Below, piece after piece: positions 26,277 to 35,847 of a DNA stretch of 48,137 nucleotides. Position 1 is the first letter of the stretch. Every line of letters starts with the position of its first letter. The DNA comes from Brevinema andersonii (GTDB lineage: Bacteria > Spirochaetota > DYKD01), in contig DYKD01000010.1 of the NCBI GenBank assembly GCA_020722765.1, forward strand, positions 1 through 48,137. The letters are read 5' to 3'. The notes under the pieces were generated by a model that saw only the letters and a program-made list of their open reading frames with translations, did not search any database and was not told where the DNA came from. The position numbers and the translations under genes are program-made.

Positions 26277-27410
26277 TTATCGAAGTAAGGCGGGGGAGAA
26301 CTTCACAAGACGCGTTCCCCTATAATAATATCGCAGTATGTTCTTATAACTTATTCCTTCGTCACTCATGTTCTTTCCACCCCATTGGCATAATCCTATA
26401 CCATGCCCCCACCCTCGTCCTTCAAAAACAAAACTTTCCCGCTCGTTTTTTACAGTAAAAAGCAATGACCGTAATTCTGACGTGCCCATAATATTTCTGA
26501 ATTCATTTCCACGCATCACTAAGGATTGATTTGCATTCTTCAGTTCGACTTCAGCGACCCTGCGTGATTTTGTCAGCTTCCTAATCCTGATTTCAGTGGG
26601 AACCATGTGTTTTCCTTTTGACACCAGTTTCTTAGCAACAGCCTCCCTGGAAACCTTCCATTCCCATCTATAATTGGGAGACTCCTTGCAATGATCACAG
26701 ACAACAGAACGAAGATAAGGGATATCCCTGCCCCAGACAGAGCCAACATCCTCAGTCATTCCTCCACAGCAGGAATGATAGTAAACTTCTGCAAGCCTAT
26801 TCTTGAACATCAATACTTCTCCACGCGTCTTGTCCACAAGACTGTTGACACGCGCGTCCTCAATAGACTGACCAACATAGACCTGAGAGAACGTAGAGTC
26901 ATCAAGATCGAACATCATTCCCCGCTTGGACTTATATTTGCCATTCATGGCGAATGTCCGAGCCAATACAGCTTGGGCTTTTATAATTTCATCGCTCCAC
27001 CCCTTGGAAACTTCCTTAGGCACAACACCATAGAGATATTCTTCAATTTCAATCTCATTGATTACACTGATTTTCCCTTTTTCCACATGGATGATAAGGT
27101 CTCCCCTGTAAGGACGGCCATTCAACTTCAACAGTGATGAGCTTCTTAAAAAGACGTCAACAGCAGGAATAACGGTCATCCCGACATTTACTTTTCCAGC
27201 CCTTTGTGAAAACCTGTGCTGTCTTCCTGATGCAAGTTTCTGCCATTCAACCCCATCCTTATCACAGATTCGTATCGGTGATGAGGAAAAAACCTGTGCG
27301 TCAACCACAGAGCGTAATAGCAATATCCTTATTTCGTCAGCTGGAGAGTTGTCACAAAAAACAACAAGCAGACAGGCAACATTCAGAATCAAAACTTTAA
27401 AAAAGCTCAT
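26277..27410 (-). CDS. SpoIID/LytB-domain protein
   Basis: This protein of 377 residues has an N-terminal hydrophobic signal segment ([15 protein letters not shown]) and a SpoIID/LytB domain. That region includes [54 protein letters not shown] and the C-terminal [15 protein letters not shown]. SpoIID proteins are lytic transglycosylases acting on peptidoglycan; outside spore-formers they serve in wall remodelling or amidase activation. Nothing in this window suggests sporulation. I take the ATG at 27410, which overlaps the end of ruvB by 14 nt; an in-frame TTG at 27422 is less likely. The CC pair in HSCCGG is unusual. Confidence 0.85.
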   Translation of the reverse strand: MSFFKVLILNVACLLVVFCDNSPADEIRILLLRSVVDAQVFSSSPIRICDKDGVEWQKLASGRQHRFSQRAGKVNVGMTVIPAVDVFLRSSSLLKLNGRPYRGDLIIHVEKGKISVINEIEIEEYLYGVVPKEVSKGWSDEIIKAQAVLARTFAMNGKYKSKRGMMFDLDDSTFSQVYVGQSIEDARVNSLVDKTRGEVLMFKNRLAEVYYHSCCGGMTEDVGSVWGRDIPYLRSVVCDHCKESPNYRWEWKVSREAVAKKLVSKGKHMVPTEIRIRKLTKSRRVAEVELKNANQSLVMRGNEFRNIMGTSELRSLLFTVKNERESFVFEGRGWGHGIGLCQWGGKNMSDEGISYKNILRYYYRGTRLVKFSPALLR

Positions 27411-28416
27411 TCTGTTTTCCAATCATTGAAAGATTAAGATGGCGGTATGCCAATTCAGTAGCCACCCTTCCTCTATTTGTCCGTTTTATGAACCCTGATT
27501 GGATAAGGAAAGGTTCATAAACATCTTCTATTGTTTCCCTGTCCTCTCCCAGCCCTACTGCCAAAGTATCTACACCAACAGGACCTCCTGAAAATTTCTC
27601 AATAATCATGGAGAGGAACCGTCGATCCATGACATCCAAACCGGAATTGTCCACTTCCAGTTTTTCCAAAGCGTTCTTTGCGCTTGCCAAATCTATCATA
27701 GTCTTTCCATCAACCTGGGCAAAATCACGGATTCTGCGTATTAGCCTGTTTGCGATGCGCGGGGTTCCCCTGCTACGCCGCGCAACCTCAAGACAGCTTT
27801 CCTCATCAATGGCAATATTCAATATGGATGCAGAACGGCTAATAATAAGAGAAAGGTCTTCAGGTCTATAAAAATCAAGGTGAAGGCTGATTCCAAAACG
27901 AGCCCTTAAAGGAGCTGTCAAAAGTCCTGTCCGGGTTGTAGCTCCTATCAATGTAAACTGGGGAATTTTTAGGTTAACAGATTTTGCAGAAGGACCCTGC
28001 CCAATCATAATATCCAGCTTAAAATCTTCCATTGCAGGATAAAGGATTTCTTCAACGGCCGCAGGCAACCTGTGTATTTCATCTATAAATAGACAATCAA
28101 ATTCCTGCAAAGATGTCAGTATGGAAGCAAGATCACCAGAACGAGTGATGACTGGAGCAGAAGTTGTCTTAAAGCCCACACCCAGCTCGCGTGACACGAT
28201 ATTTGCCAATGTGGTCTTTCCAAGTCCTGGAGGACCTTCCAACAGGACATGATCAAGACTTTCCTTGCGTTGTTTTGCAGCCTTGATATAGACTGACAGG
28301 TTTTCCTTCAACTTCAACTGGCCTATAAAATCAGAAAGCCTTGCAGGTCTGAGAGTGACCTCTGCAGAATCCTCAACTGTCAGGTTAGGTGAAGTGATAT
28401 GGGATGTGTCAGACAT
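27397..28416 (-). CDS. ruvB: Holliday junction branch-migration helicase RuvB
   Basis: This protein of 339 residues is the hexameric AAA+ motor that drives Holliday-junction migration with RuvA. Visible features are [12 protein letters not shown], the Walker A GPPGLGKT (61-68), Walker [10 protein letters not shown], sensor 1 [19 protein letters not shown], the arginine-finger region and the C-terminal winged helix ([10 protein letters not shown]...[19 protein letters not shown]). Length is standard. GGAG lies 8 nt before the ATG and is formed by the end of ruvA. It follows ruvA by 3 nt. No ruvC is seen in the window. Confidence 0.98.
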   Translation of the reverse strand: MSDTSHITSPNLTVEDSAEVTLRPARLSDFIGQLKLKENLSVYIKAAKQRKESLDHVLLEGPPGLGKTTLANIVSRELGVGFKTTSAPVITRSGDLASILTSLQEFDCLFIDEIHRLPAAVEEILYPAMEDFKLDIMIGQGPSAKSVNLKIPQFTLIGATTRTGLLTAPLRARFGISLHLDFYRPEDLSLIISRSASILNIAIDEESCLEVARRSRGTPRIANRLIRRIRDFAQVDGKTMIDLASAKNALEKLEVDNSGLDVMDRRFLSMIIEKFSGGPVGVDTLAVGLGEDRETIEDVYEPFLIQSGFIKRTNRGRVATELAYRHLNLSMIGKQNELF

Positions 28417-28419
28417 GCA

Positions 28420-29010
28420 TCACGCTCCCCGACCAAGATACTTCAACGCTTCGCGGATCTTATCTTCCAGACCTTTTTGAGATTTCACTTCAGGTTTCTG
28501 CATGATTTTGTCAGCTTCCTGTGTCGTATATCCCAATGAGAGCAAAGCCATCTGAAGGTCGTCATCCTGTGAGATCCCATGACCGATCTCACCATGACCA
28601 AGTCCCATCTCCTTGACTTTTCCCTTCAATTCAAAAAGGATTTTCTCTGCCTTCTTAGGACCAATCCCGTTTATTTTTTTTAACTTGTCAATGCTCTGTT
28701 CCTGGACATGGAAACGAAGTTCATCAGGCGTGAGATTTGAAAGCAGGATCAGCGCCAGCTTAGGACCAATTCCGGACACTGAAAGCAAAAGTTCAAACAG
28801 GGAAAGTGTCTCCTCATCTTTGAATCCATACAATTCCATCCTGTCTTCCTTATGGATAAGAGAGGTAAACAATACCGCTTTATCATGAAGGTCAGGTAAT
28901 GCATTGAAAGTAGTCAAGGGAATATTCACTTTATAACCTACTCCATTGACATCAAGAATGACATGTCCAGGTTTTTTCTGCAAAACATGCCCATTGAGAC
29001 GACTAATCAA
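28420..29010 (-). CDS. ruvA: Holliday junction DNA helicase subunit RuvA
   Basis: This protein of 196 residues is the tetrameric junction-binding subunit. The OB-fold start MISRLNGHVLQKKPGHVILDVNGVGY, the two helix-hairpin-helix motifs (SVSGIGPKLAL and KINGIGPKKAEKIL) and the C-terminal RuvB-binding three-helix domain (LGYTTQEADKIM) are all present. The start codon is TTG, supported by AGGAG 6 nt upstream; that Shine-Dalgarno lies in a 10-bp palindrome AGGAGCTCCT. It leads the ruvA-ruvB-spoIID operon from its own promoter. Confidence 0.97.
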   Translation of the reverse strand: MISRLNGHVLQKKPGHVILDVNGVGYKVNIPLTTFNALPDLHDKAVLFTSLIHKEDRMELYGFKDEETLSLFELLLSVSGIGPKLALILLSNLTPDELRFHVQEQSIDKLKKINGIGPKKAEKILFELKGKVKEMGLGHGEIGHGISQDDDLQMALLSLGYTTQEADKIMQKPEVKSQKGLEDKIREALKYLGRGA

Positions 29011-29041
29011 GAGGAGCTCCTAAAAGACCCGAAACTAAGGA

Positions 29042-29070
29042 ATAATACTAAAAGCACGGAAGATAATCAA
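29042..29070 (-). promoter_or_regulatory. Promoter of ruvAB operon
   Basis: On the minus strand TTGATT (29065-29070), 17 nt and TATTAT (29042-29047) lie about 32 nt before the TTG start of ruvA. I see no LexA-like box in the short gap. Confidence 0.65.
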
Positions 29071-29090
29071 ATTTGAAAAGGTTCAGCATG

Positions 29091-31943
29091 TTAGAAAACT
29101 TTTTGCAGCGCAACCAACAATTCTTTCTTTGTAAAAGGCTTCTGCAGGATACCGTTTAATCCCTGTTCCATCAGGCTATGAGCCTCTTCGCTTACACTGT
29201 AACCAGTAGCTAAAAGGACACGCATCTGGGGATCGATTTTCCTGATTTCTGTGAAAACATCATTTCCCCTCATCTCTGGCATAATCATATCCAGCAGGAC
29301 AAGATCAAACTGTTTTGGATCCTTTGTAAACAGTTCAACAGCTTCCCTGCCATTCTTACAGGTCACAACCGTAAATCCTTCCTGCTGCAACATCAAAGCC
29401 GCAGTCAAACGTATATCTTCCTCATCATCTACAAGAAGGACAGTCTTAGATCTTTTCCCAAGGTGATTGACAACCGCATCGTTATTATGATTCATGATGA
29501 TTGATTCATGTATTAAAGGCAAATAGAGAGTAAACATGCTTCCTTTCCCAGTCTCAGAGTCTACTGTCATACATCCTTTTAATCCTTTCACAGTCCCATA
29601 GACTGCGCTTAGACCAAGACCTGTGCCTCCACCTTTTTTCTTTGTCGTAAAGAAAGGTTCAAATATCTTCTGGCGAATATCTTTTTCAATGCCACATCCA
29701 GTATCTTTGACAGAAAGCAACAGGTACTCACCCGGTTTCATGTCAATGGATTTCTTTTTGCATTCAGCCTCATCAAGAAGAATGGTCTCTGTGCGGAAAA
29801 GCATAGTACCACCATTTTGCATTGCATCTCTTGCGTTTAATGCCAGGTTTAAGACAGCATTCTGAAGTTGGGTAGGATCGCCTTTGACAGTCGATGGAGA
29901 AGCTTCTTTTTCCTGAATGATCACAATACGCTTATCAATGCTGTGCGACAAAAGACTGACCACTTCATCTATGATGGCATGCATATCCACAGTGATGGAC
30001 AGATAATCTCCCTTATGGGCAAATGCAAGAAGTTTGGCAGTAAGATCAGCAGACCTTTTCGCAGCCAGGGCAATTTTTCTTGCATAATCCTTTGCTTCAT
30101 CAATCGACTCTACACCGTTTTCTATGAGATCTGAATATCCCAGGATTCCCATAAGCTGATTATTAAAATCATGGGCTACCCCCCCAGCTAATTGCCCTAT
30201 AGCTTGAAGTTGTTCAGATTGCCTTAACTGTTCATTCAAATGAAAATTCTCAATTTCAACTGTTTTCTGTTCAGTCACATCGTGCGATATGACAGCCACC
30301 CTGAACCCATTTCCCACATGTATAGGGAACATGACCTGATTCAACCATCTTTTGGAACCATCAATCTTTTGGATCACTGTTTCAAAATTCTTATTGAAAA
30401 TAGAAGACATTCCCGTTTTTAGTCCTTGCAACAAAGATCTTCGGAAAGAGTCCATCTGTTCAATATCCCGATCTGCATCCAACCCTCTTGAGAAATGGAT
30501 TTCCCAGAATGGTTTCCCCATCACTTCCTCTTTAGCCAATTCCCAAATCCTCTCCTGAGCAGTATTCCATTCCATGACTTTTCCTGTCTCATTGACAAGT
30601 ACAAATCCTGCTGTTGCCTGTTCAATAAGGGAGCGGAATTTTTCTTCACTGTGCTGTAAAGCCTCTTCAACAGCTTTCCTGGACGAGACATCACGCAAAA
30701 CAAATATAATTCCAACATTTACACCTTTGGAATCTTTCAATACCTCAGCATTTATTTCAGAATAAAAACTTGAGCCGTCCTTACGCAAAATCCTATATTC
30801 CGCAACTCCTGTATAATTCCCCTTCAGCATTTCCGAAACAAGATAACCGGCTTTTTCATGGTACTCTGGTGCCACAAATTCAAAATAATTCCTACCTATC
30901 ATCTCATCAACAGAGGAGTACCCGCACATTTCAGGAGTCTTGAGGGAAAGCTCCTTCACAATCCCATTCATATCGACAACAGCAATGCCATCAGGCGAAG
31001 TATTGATAATCGCCTTCCAACGCTCTTCATTTTCCTTTATTTTATTCTCTGAAGCTTTACGTTCTGAAATATCCCTGACAAGGACAATAATCCTGTCCTC
31101 ATACATGATTTTTGTCCTGCGCATTGTCACTTCCACCCATATAAGACAGCCATCTTTCCTTTTTCCCAACCATTCGAAAACCTCAGGTTCTTTCCCTGCA
31201 AGCATGATTTTTTGATACGCTTTCTCTGGGATGTAATCAGGATGCCCTGAATCAAAGTCATGGGGTGTTGAATCAAGCGCTTCTTCATAGGTCACTCCAT
31301 ACATTTCGAGCATCCGATGGTTCACATCCAGAATCTTACCTGTTCGGGCATCATGGATGAAAAGCGCATCATTCACTGAATCAAAAACAGCCTTAGTCCA
31401 AGCTTCCTTTCGGATCACCTCATTGATCAAAGAACGTCCATTCAGGACCAACAGGTAAAGGCCTGCAAAACAACTGTTCAAAAGAAGGAACATGACTGCT
31501 ACAGTTCCCCAATTGTTTATTGTATGAAAGAAGAGATTTGGAGCAAAAAAATACGTAATCATTAATCCTATATTGAGAACAATGGCATGTGCAAGTATCA
31601 GTTCCTTGCGCAGATATACGGAAACCATTACAATAGAAAGAAAAATCATCATGTATGAATTCACATCTGAAGGTGAAAGAACGCTTAAAAAAATCGCTCC
31701 TAAAAATATGAGTAAAGCTGTGATGAATCCACGTATAAGACTTTTTATTTTGAGGAAATATAGCCCTACAAAAATAGAACCTGTGCAAAGTGCAGGCAAG
31801 GAATAGAGGACAATCTTTTTCAAAGAACCAAGATTGGTGAGTATATTGATTATGATATCAAGACAGATCAGGACTGTTGCAATAATGAGGATAATCCGAT
31901 CTGCACGTCTTAAATCGTATTCTCTGCCTGAATCAAGTGGCAT
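29091..31943 (-). CDS. Membrane hybrid sensor histidine kinase with three PAS domains and receiver
   Basis: This protein of 950 residues starts with about six transmembrane segments (residues 14-165), a MASE-like sensor. Three PAS domains follow at about 180-300, 310-430 and 435-560, recognisable by DVNHRMLEMYG, IAVVDMNGIV and GFVLVNETGKVMEWN. The kinase core has the phospho-acceptor in GGVAHDFNNQL (His591), the N box NLALNARDAM and the G boxes DTGCGI and GGGTGLGLS. The C-terminal receiver domain has TVLLVDDEEDIR and phospho-acceptor Asp885 in LVLLDMIMPEM. GAGGAG lies 5 nt before the ATG. It sits 45 nt after rnhB at the end of the ribosomal-protein/ffh cluster. The signal and output partner are unknown; no DNA-binding regulator lies beside it. 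Confidence 0.92.
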   Translation of the reverse strand: MPLDSGREYDLRRADRIILIIATVLICLDIIINILTNLGSLKKIVLYSLPALCTGSIFVGLYFLKIKSLIRGFITALLIFLGAIFLSVLSPSDVNSYMMIFLSIVMVSVYLRKELILAHAIVLNIGLMITYFFAPNLFFHTINNWGTVAVMFLLLNSCFAGLYLLVLNGRSLINEVIRKEAWTKAVFDSVNDALFIHDARTGKILDVNHRMLEMYGVTYEEALDSTPHDFDSGHPDYIPEKAYQKIMLAGKEPEVFEWLGKRKDGCLIWVEVTMRRTKIMYEDRIIVLVRDISERKASENKIKENEERWKAIINTSPDGIAVVDMNGIVKELSLKTPEMCGYSSVDEMIGRNYFEFVAPEYHEKAGYLVSEMLKGNYTGVAEYRILRKDGSSFYSEINAEVLKDSKGVNVGIIFVLRDVSSRKAVEEALQHSEEKFRSLIEQATAGFVLVNETGKVMEWNTAQERIWELAKEEVMGKPFWEIHFSRGLDADRDIEQMDSFRRSLLQGLKTGMSSIFNKNFETVIQKIDGSKRWLNQVMFPIHVGNGFRVAVISHDVTEQKTVEIENFHLNEQLRQSEQLQAIGQLAGGVAHDFNNQLMGILGYSDLIENGVESIDEAKDYARKIALAAKRSADLTAKLLAFAHKGDYLSITVDMHAIIDEVVSLLSHSIDKRIVIIQEKEASPSTVKGDPTQLQNAVLNLALNARDAMQNGGTMLFRTETILLDEAECKKKSIDMKPGEYLLLSVKDTGCGIEKDIRQKIFEPFFTTKKKGGGTGLGLSAVYGTVKGLKGCMTVDSETGKGSMFTLYLPLIHESIIMNHNNDAVVNHLGKRSKTVLLVDDEEDIRLTAALMLQQEGFTVVTCKNGREAVELFTKDPKQFDLVLLDMIMPEMRGNDVFTEIRKIDPQMRVLLATGYSVSEEAHSLMEQGLNGILQKPFTKKELLVALQKVF

Positions 31944-31988
31944 ATTTTCTCCTCTTATCCAACTTATTACCCTACTTGAGCACAGACC

Positions 31989-32672
31989 TCAGACCTTCCT
32001 GTTCATCCGAAGTGTATACACATTGCCGTTCACAGAATCTCCTTCGGATGACATTTTGTCATAAACCTCCCTGACCGGACCATAAGTCAACCTATGTATG
32101 GGGAGAAGGCCTTTTGTATTGATCGCTTCACAATGAGACTTCGTCGGGTAACCCTTATGCCGGGCCAGTCCATAACCTGGATATTTCAAATCGAATTTCT
32201 GCATGATCCTATCCCGAGTCACTTTGGCAATGACAGAAGCAACAGCGATAGAAAGGACCTTTTGGTCTCCTTTTATGATTTTTTCCTGGGGAGTATCTGT
32301 AAACCTGAGTTTCATACCATCAACAAGCAGGACATCCGGCTTGCAAGGAAGTTTCTCAATGGCTTTTTTCATGGCAAGCTGTGTGGCTTGGAAGATATTT
32401 ATCTGGTCGATTTTTTTATGGTTGACAATACCAATCCCATAAAGGACTTTTGAGGCAAGAATCCTATCGAACAACTCATCCCTTTTCTTTTCTGAAAGCA
32501 TTTTGGAATCCCTAATACCGAAATTCTCAAAATCATCGGGCAATATGGCTGCTACAGCCACAACAGGACCAGCCAGTGGTCCACGCCCGGCTTCATCTAT
32601 CCCTGCGATATGGCAAAAACCCTGCAAAAGATATTTTTTCTCATATTCCAGTGTCGGATCTTTGCCGTTCAT
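31989..32672 (-). CDS. rnhB: Ribonuclease HII
   Basis: This protein of 227 residues removes ribonucleotides and RNA-DNA hybrids. The family blocks are present: GIDEAGRGPLAGPVV (first Asp and Glu of the active site), DSKMLSEKKRD, LLVDGMKL and ASVIAKVTRDRIM with the later catalytic Asp. GYGLARHKGYPTKSH follows. Length is normal. It follows rplS by 25 nt, an order common in bacteria (trmD-rplS-rnhB). The Shine-Dalgarno site is weak. Confidence 0.96.
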   Translation of the reverse strand: MNGKDPTLEYEKKYLLQGFCHIAGIDEAGRGPLAGPVVAVAAILPDDFENFGIRDSKMLSEKKRDELFDRILASKVLYGIGIVNHKKIDQINIFQATQLAMKKAIEKLPCKPDVLLVDGMKLRFTDTPQEKIIKGDQKVLSIAVASVIAKVTRDRIMQKFDLKYPGYGLARHKGYPTKSHCEAINTKGLLPIHRLTYGPVREVYDKMSSEGDSVNGNVYTLRMNRKV

Positions 32673-32697
32673 GACAGGTCAGTTTGAGGAAACGATA

Positions 32698-33171
32698 TTA
32701 CTTCGTTTCCTCAACAGCAGGAGACTGAGCTGCTGCAATAGCAGCGGCATCTGCGGCTTCCTGCTCTGCGGCCTCTTTGGCACCTGCATCAAGAGCTTCC
32801 ATCTGCTGACGGACAAGCAATGTCTTCTTATTATCTGTCTTGAAATGGGACGCTTTTGCCCCCTTCACACCACGCAGATAATAGAGTTTTGAACGACGTA
32901 CTTTTCCAGAATGAAGCACTTCCACTTTCTCAACTTTTGGTGAATGAAACGGAAAAGTCCTTTCCACGCCAACACCATAGGAAATCTTGCGCACTTTGAA
33001 AGTCCTGCGAAGCCCCGCACTTTTGAAACAAATCACTATGCCCTCAAAAGTCTGGGTTCTTTCCTTGTCGCCTTCCTTGATCTTGAAGTGGACCTTGACT
33101 GTATCTCCCACTGAAAAAGTGGCCTGTTTTTTCTTCTTCTTCAGCTTCTTTTCGATTTCAATGATATTCAT
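32698..33171 (-). CDS. rplS: Large-subunit ribosomal protein L19
   Basis: The first 115 residues are standard L19 ([57 protein letters not shown]). The protein continues to 157 residues with an Ala/Glu-rich tail ([20 protein letters not shown]) not needed for the L19 fold. GGAG lies 7 nt before the ATG, overlapping the stop of trmD, so translation is coupled. L19 sits at the interface of the two ribosomal subunits. Confidence 0.97.
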   Translation of the reverse strand: MNIIEIEKKLKKKKKQATFSVGDTVKVHFKIKEGDKERTQTFEGIVICFKSAGLRRTFKVRKISYGVGVERTFPFHSPKVEKVEVLHSGKVRRSKLYYLRGVKGAKASHFKTDNKKTLLVRQQMEALDAGAKEAAEQEAADAAAIAAAQSPAVEETK

Positions 33172-33174
33172 CTC

Positions 33175-33855
33175 TTATCTCCTTAATAGGTCAGGTCTGT
33201 TGACCTCTGTATTCTTGATCTTACTTTTTATCCGCCAATCATGGATCTTCGCATGGTCTCCTGAAAGCAAGACCTCAGGGACTTTCCACTTCATGAAGAC
33301 TTCCGGCCTGGTGTACTGGTCATATTCCAGGAGACCGTCTTCAAAAGATTCGTCCTTATGCGATTCGCTGTTCAGGAGGCTCCCCTCAATCAACCGCGTT
33401 ACTGCGTCAATAAAAAGGAGACACCCATACTCTCCGCCAGTGAGGACATAGTCTCCCACACAGAGTTCGTAGTCAGCGCAATGATCCACAATCCGCTCGT
33501 CAATACCTTCATAATGACCTGCTACAAGAATGAAGCGTTTATGCTTCACTAATTCCCGCAACAGACCCTGATCCATCTTCCGGCCCTTTGCCGAGAAGAG
33601 AACCACTTTTGCTGTCCTGTGTTTCTTCTTGAAATGACGGATGCCATCGTATAAAGGTTGTGGTCCCATGATCATTCCAGCACCACCACCATACGGCTTG
33701 TCATCCACCCTTCCATGCTTGTTCTTAGTAAATGTACGGATATCCGAAACATTCACTTCAATGATCTTCCGCTCCAAAGCCCTTTTCAGTATGGATACCT
33801 TCAGGGGACTTTCAAAAAAAGCAGGAAAAAGCGTCAGGACATCAAAACTTCGCAT
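33175..33855 (-). CDS. trmD: tRNA (guanine-N1)-methyltransferase
   Basis: This protein of 226 residues methylates G37 of tRNAs using S-adenosylmethionine. The knot-forming SPOUT motifs are present: FDVLTLFPAFFESPL, KPYGGGAGMIM, LVAGHYEGIDERI and VGDYVLTGGE. The C-terminal helix block LLSGDHAKIHDWR completes it. The start is the ATG at 33855, next to the family's opening FDVLTLFP; the open frame extends to 33915 into khpA but has no support. It lies 7 nt after khpA and overlaps the rplS Shine-Dalgarno site. rimM, often found between khpA and trmD, is absent here. Confidence 0.96.
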   Translation of the reverse strand: MRSFDVLTLFPAFFESPLKVSILKRALERKIIEVNVSDIRTFTKNKHGRVDDKPYGGGAGMIMGPQPLYDGIRHFKKKHRTAKVVLFSAKGRKMDQGLLRELVKHKRFILVAGHYEGIDERIVDHCADYELCVGDYVLTGGEYGCLLFIDAVTRLIEGSLLNSESHKDESFEDGLLEYDQYTRPEVFMKWKVPEVLLSGDHAKIHDWRIKSKIKNTEVNRPDLLRR

Positions 33856-33862
33856 TCCGAAT

Positions 33863-34102
33863 CTACTCGATAACTTCGAGCATAACCCGTTTGTCTGACC
33901 CTTTTGCCATGGCAAACAGCAATGTACGGATGGCCATCACTATCCTGCCACCTTTGCCGATCACCTTGCCAACATCAGACTTATTAACACGAAGTTCCAG
34001 AATGATGGAACGCTCGCCTTCAATCTCTGTAAGGTTCACTTCATCAGGATTGTCAACAAGACGTTTCACAAGCATTTCTACTAGACCTTTCGCATCAGCC
34101 AT
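33863..34102 (-). CDS. khpA: KH-domain RNA-binding protein KhpA
   Basis: This protein of 79 residues is a single KH domain with the GxxG loop in VGKVIGKGGRIVMAIRTLL, matching KhpA/YlqC. KhpA binds RNA, often together with KhpB, and affects cell elongation and ribosome biogenesis in several bacteria. AAGGAG lies 7 nt before the ATG, inside the end of rpsP (2-nt gap). Its place between rpsP and trmD is conserved in many phyla. Confidence 0.93.
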   Translation of the reverse strand: MADAKGLVEMLVKRLVDNPDEVNLTEIEGERSIILELRVNKSDVGKVIGKGGRIVMAIRTLLFAMAKGSDKRVMLEVIE

Positions 34103-34104
34103 GT

Positions 34105-34350
34105 TTAGGCTCCTTTTGCAGCCTGCTTGACGATCTTCTTCACAGTTTCAGAAGGTTGCGCACCTTTTCTGATCCATTCCGCATAAGCGGTCTGGTTCAC
34201 CTGGGACTTCTTCTCATCCGTCCAAGGCTGGTAAAAACCAAGATCTTCAATGGATTTCCCATCACGTTTTGCGCGGCTATCCATGACAACAATTCTGTAG
34301 AAAGGCTGTTTCTTTTTGCCTATTCTCTTCAATCTGATTGCAACTGCCAA
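34105..34350 (-). CDS. rpsP: Small-subunit ribosomal protein S16
   Basis: This protein of 81 residues has the S16 pattern: AVAIRLKRIGKKKQPFYRIVVMDSR at the start, then DGKSIEDLGFY and WIRKGAQPSETVKKI. It begins with TTG, supported by GGAGG 8 nt upstream that is formed by the last codons of ffh. It follows ffh by 5 nt. S16 is needed for 30S assembly. Confidence 0.97.
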   Translation of the reverse strand: MAVAIRLKRIGKKKQPFYRIVVMDSRAKRDGKSIEDLGFYQPWTDEKKSQVNQTAYAEWIRKGAQPSETVKKIVKQAAKGA

Positions 34351-34355
34351 GACAG

Positions 34356-35672
34356 TTACCTCCTCTTCATCGAAATGATATCTTTCACATCGAAATTTTT
34401 CTTCTTGCTCATCTTCTTCATCATGTCCTGCATGCCAAAGAAGCGCTTCATCAGGATGTTCACGTCCTTCACGTCACAGCCACTTCCTTTGGCGATACGC
34501 AACCTGCGCCTAAAATCGACTATGGACGGCTTCAACCTTTCGGTCGGAGTCATGGACTGGATCATCGCCTTGAAATGCAACATCTCCTTCTTGTCCACAG
34601 AGTCAGCTGAAATCTCTTTCGGCAACCCCGGTATGTTCTTGAGCAACGCGCCCAACACATTTCCTTTCTCAAGAAACGAGAGACTCCTCAGAAAATGGTT
34701 GAAATTGAAATCCTTCGGATCAGTGACATCCGCGAGGTTTTCCTCTTCAATCGATTTCTGTATCTCCTGAACAGCCTTGATATCAAACTCAAAGACATTC
34801 ATGATACGATTTGCGACAGTCTCACCTTTGAAAGGCTCGATGTCCATAATCTTTTCGCCAGTGGTCATGAACGCAACAGGCAAACCTGTCATGACTTTCA
34901 CAGAAAGGACAAGTCCGCCACGGCTATCGCTGTCCATCTTTGACAGGATGATATGGTCAATACCGACAGCTTCGTGCATCGCCTTGACAAGCTCAACACC
35001 TTTCTGTCCCTCACCTGCATCAACGACCAGCAACCTGTAATGAGGATTGATCTGCCTGACAACTGCTTTCAATTCATCCATCAAAGCAGCATCAGAATCA
35101 AACCTTCCTGCCGTATCATAAATCACAAGCCTGTGATCATCATTGATGACAGACTCTGCCTTTGTCACAAGCTTAGGAAGTGATTTCTCACTCTTGTCAT
35201 GATAAAGGCTGATGCTGTTCGCACCACAAAGACTTATGAGCTGGTCAATCGCAGCAGGACGCGTAAGGTCTCCTGCCACAATCAACGGATTATATTTCGA
35301 ATAGAACTTCGCCAGCTTTACCGCAGTCGTTGTCTTTCCTGAACCATTCGCACCGAACAGGACGAGCCTGTTTATACGGTCTGGTGGAAGGACTGGAACT
35401 GCATTATCAGCACCGAGCAAATCCGTCATTTCATCGTGGACAATCTTGATGAAAAGCTTAGCAGGAGTCATGGAGGTCATGACTTCCGTGTTGAGTGCCT
35501 TCACCTTGACAGATTCCACAAACTGTTTGACTACGGAGTAATGGACATCCGCTTCAAGGAGAGCGAGCCTGATCTGGCGAACTGCTTCCTTGATATTGTC
35601 TTCAGTCAGTTTGCCATAACCTTTTATGTACTGGACGACCTTCTCGATCTTCCTGCTGATATTCTCGAACAT
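34356..35672 (-). CDS. ffh: Signal recognition particle GTPase Ffh
   Basis: This protein of 438 residues targets membrane proteins to the translocon with 4.5S RNA and FtsY. The N domain is followed by the G domain: G1 is GANGSGKTT (107-115, where most Ffh have GLQGSGKTT), then AGDLTRPAA, DTAGR and SKMDSDSRGG. The M domain contains RRLRIAKGSGCDVKDVN, the SRP-RNA binding helix, and ends in a short Met/Lys-rich tail. It leads the cluster ffh-rpsP-khpA-trmD-rplS-rnhB from its own promoter. The Shine-Dalgarno site is weak (GGCGGA). Confidence 0.97.
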   Translation of the reverse strand: MFENISRKIEKVVQYIKGYGKLTEDNIKEAVRQIRLALLEADVHYSVVKQFVESVKVKALNTEVMTSMTPAKLFIKIVHDEMTDLLGADNAVPVLPPDRINRLVLFGANGSGKTTTAVKLAKFYSKYNPLIVAGDLTRPAAIDQLISLCGANSISLYHDKSEKSLPKLVTKAESVINDDHRLVIYDTAGRFDSDAALMDELKAVVRQINPHYRLLVVDAGEGQKGVELVKAMHEAVGIDHIILSKMDSDSRGGLVLSVKVMTGLPVAFMTTGEKIMDIEPFKGETVANRIMNVFEFDIKAVQEIQKSIEEENLADVTDPKDFNFNHFLRSLSFLEKGNVLGALLKNIPGLPKEISADSVDKKEMLHFKAMIQSMTPTERLKPSIVDFRRRLRIAKGSGCDVKDVNILMKRFFGMQDMMKKMSKKKNFDVKDIISMKRR

Positions 35673-35707
35673 AGTCCGCCAAAAATGTCTAAACAGAATT
35701 GAGGATT

Positions 35708-35736
35708 AAAATAGCACTTTTAAAGGGATTTGTCAA
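35708..35736 (-). promoter_or_regulatory. Promoter of the ffh-rpsP cluster
   Basis: On the minus strand TTGACA (35731-35736), 17 nt and TATTTT (35708-35713) lie about 36 nt before the ffh start. Confidence 0.7.
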
Positions 35737-35771
35737 GAATAGGGAATTTAAAATCACCCTACACTAAATGC

Positions 35772-35800
35772 TAAATGGGGACGGTTCTCTTTATTCGCCC
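35772..35800 (+). repeat. GGGACGGTTCT-family dispersed repeat, copy B
   Basis: This copy reads TAAATGGGGACGGTTCTCTT followed by TATTCGCCC. Copy C begins 46 bp downstream, with a partial unit (ACTAAATGGGGA) between them. Confidence 0.65.
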
Positions 35801-35817
35801 ACTAAATGGGGATCCAC

Positions 35818-35847
35818 TAAATAGGGACGGTTCTCTTTATTCGCGCC
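35818..35847 (+). repeat. GGGACGGTTCT-family dispersed repeat, copy C
   Basis: This copy reads TAAATAGGGACGGTTCTCTT followed by TATTCGCGCC. It abuts the 5' break of the TM2-domain fragment. Confidence 0.65.

Noticed and set aside
26277-27410. Sporulation gene assignment for the SpoIID-like protein
   Set aside because: No other sporulation gene is seen in the window, and SpoIID/LytB domains occur widely in diderm non-spore-formers.
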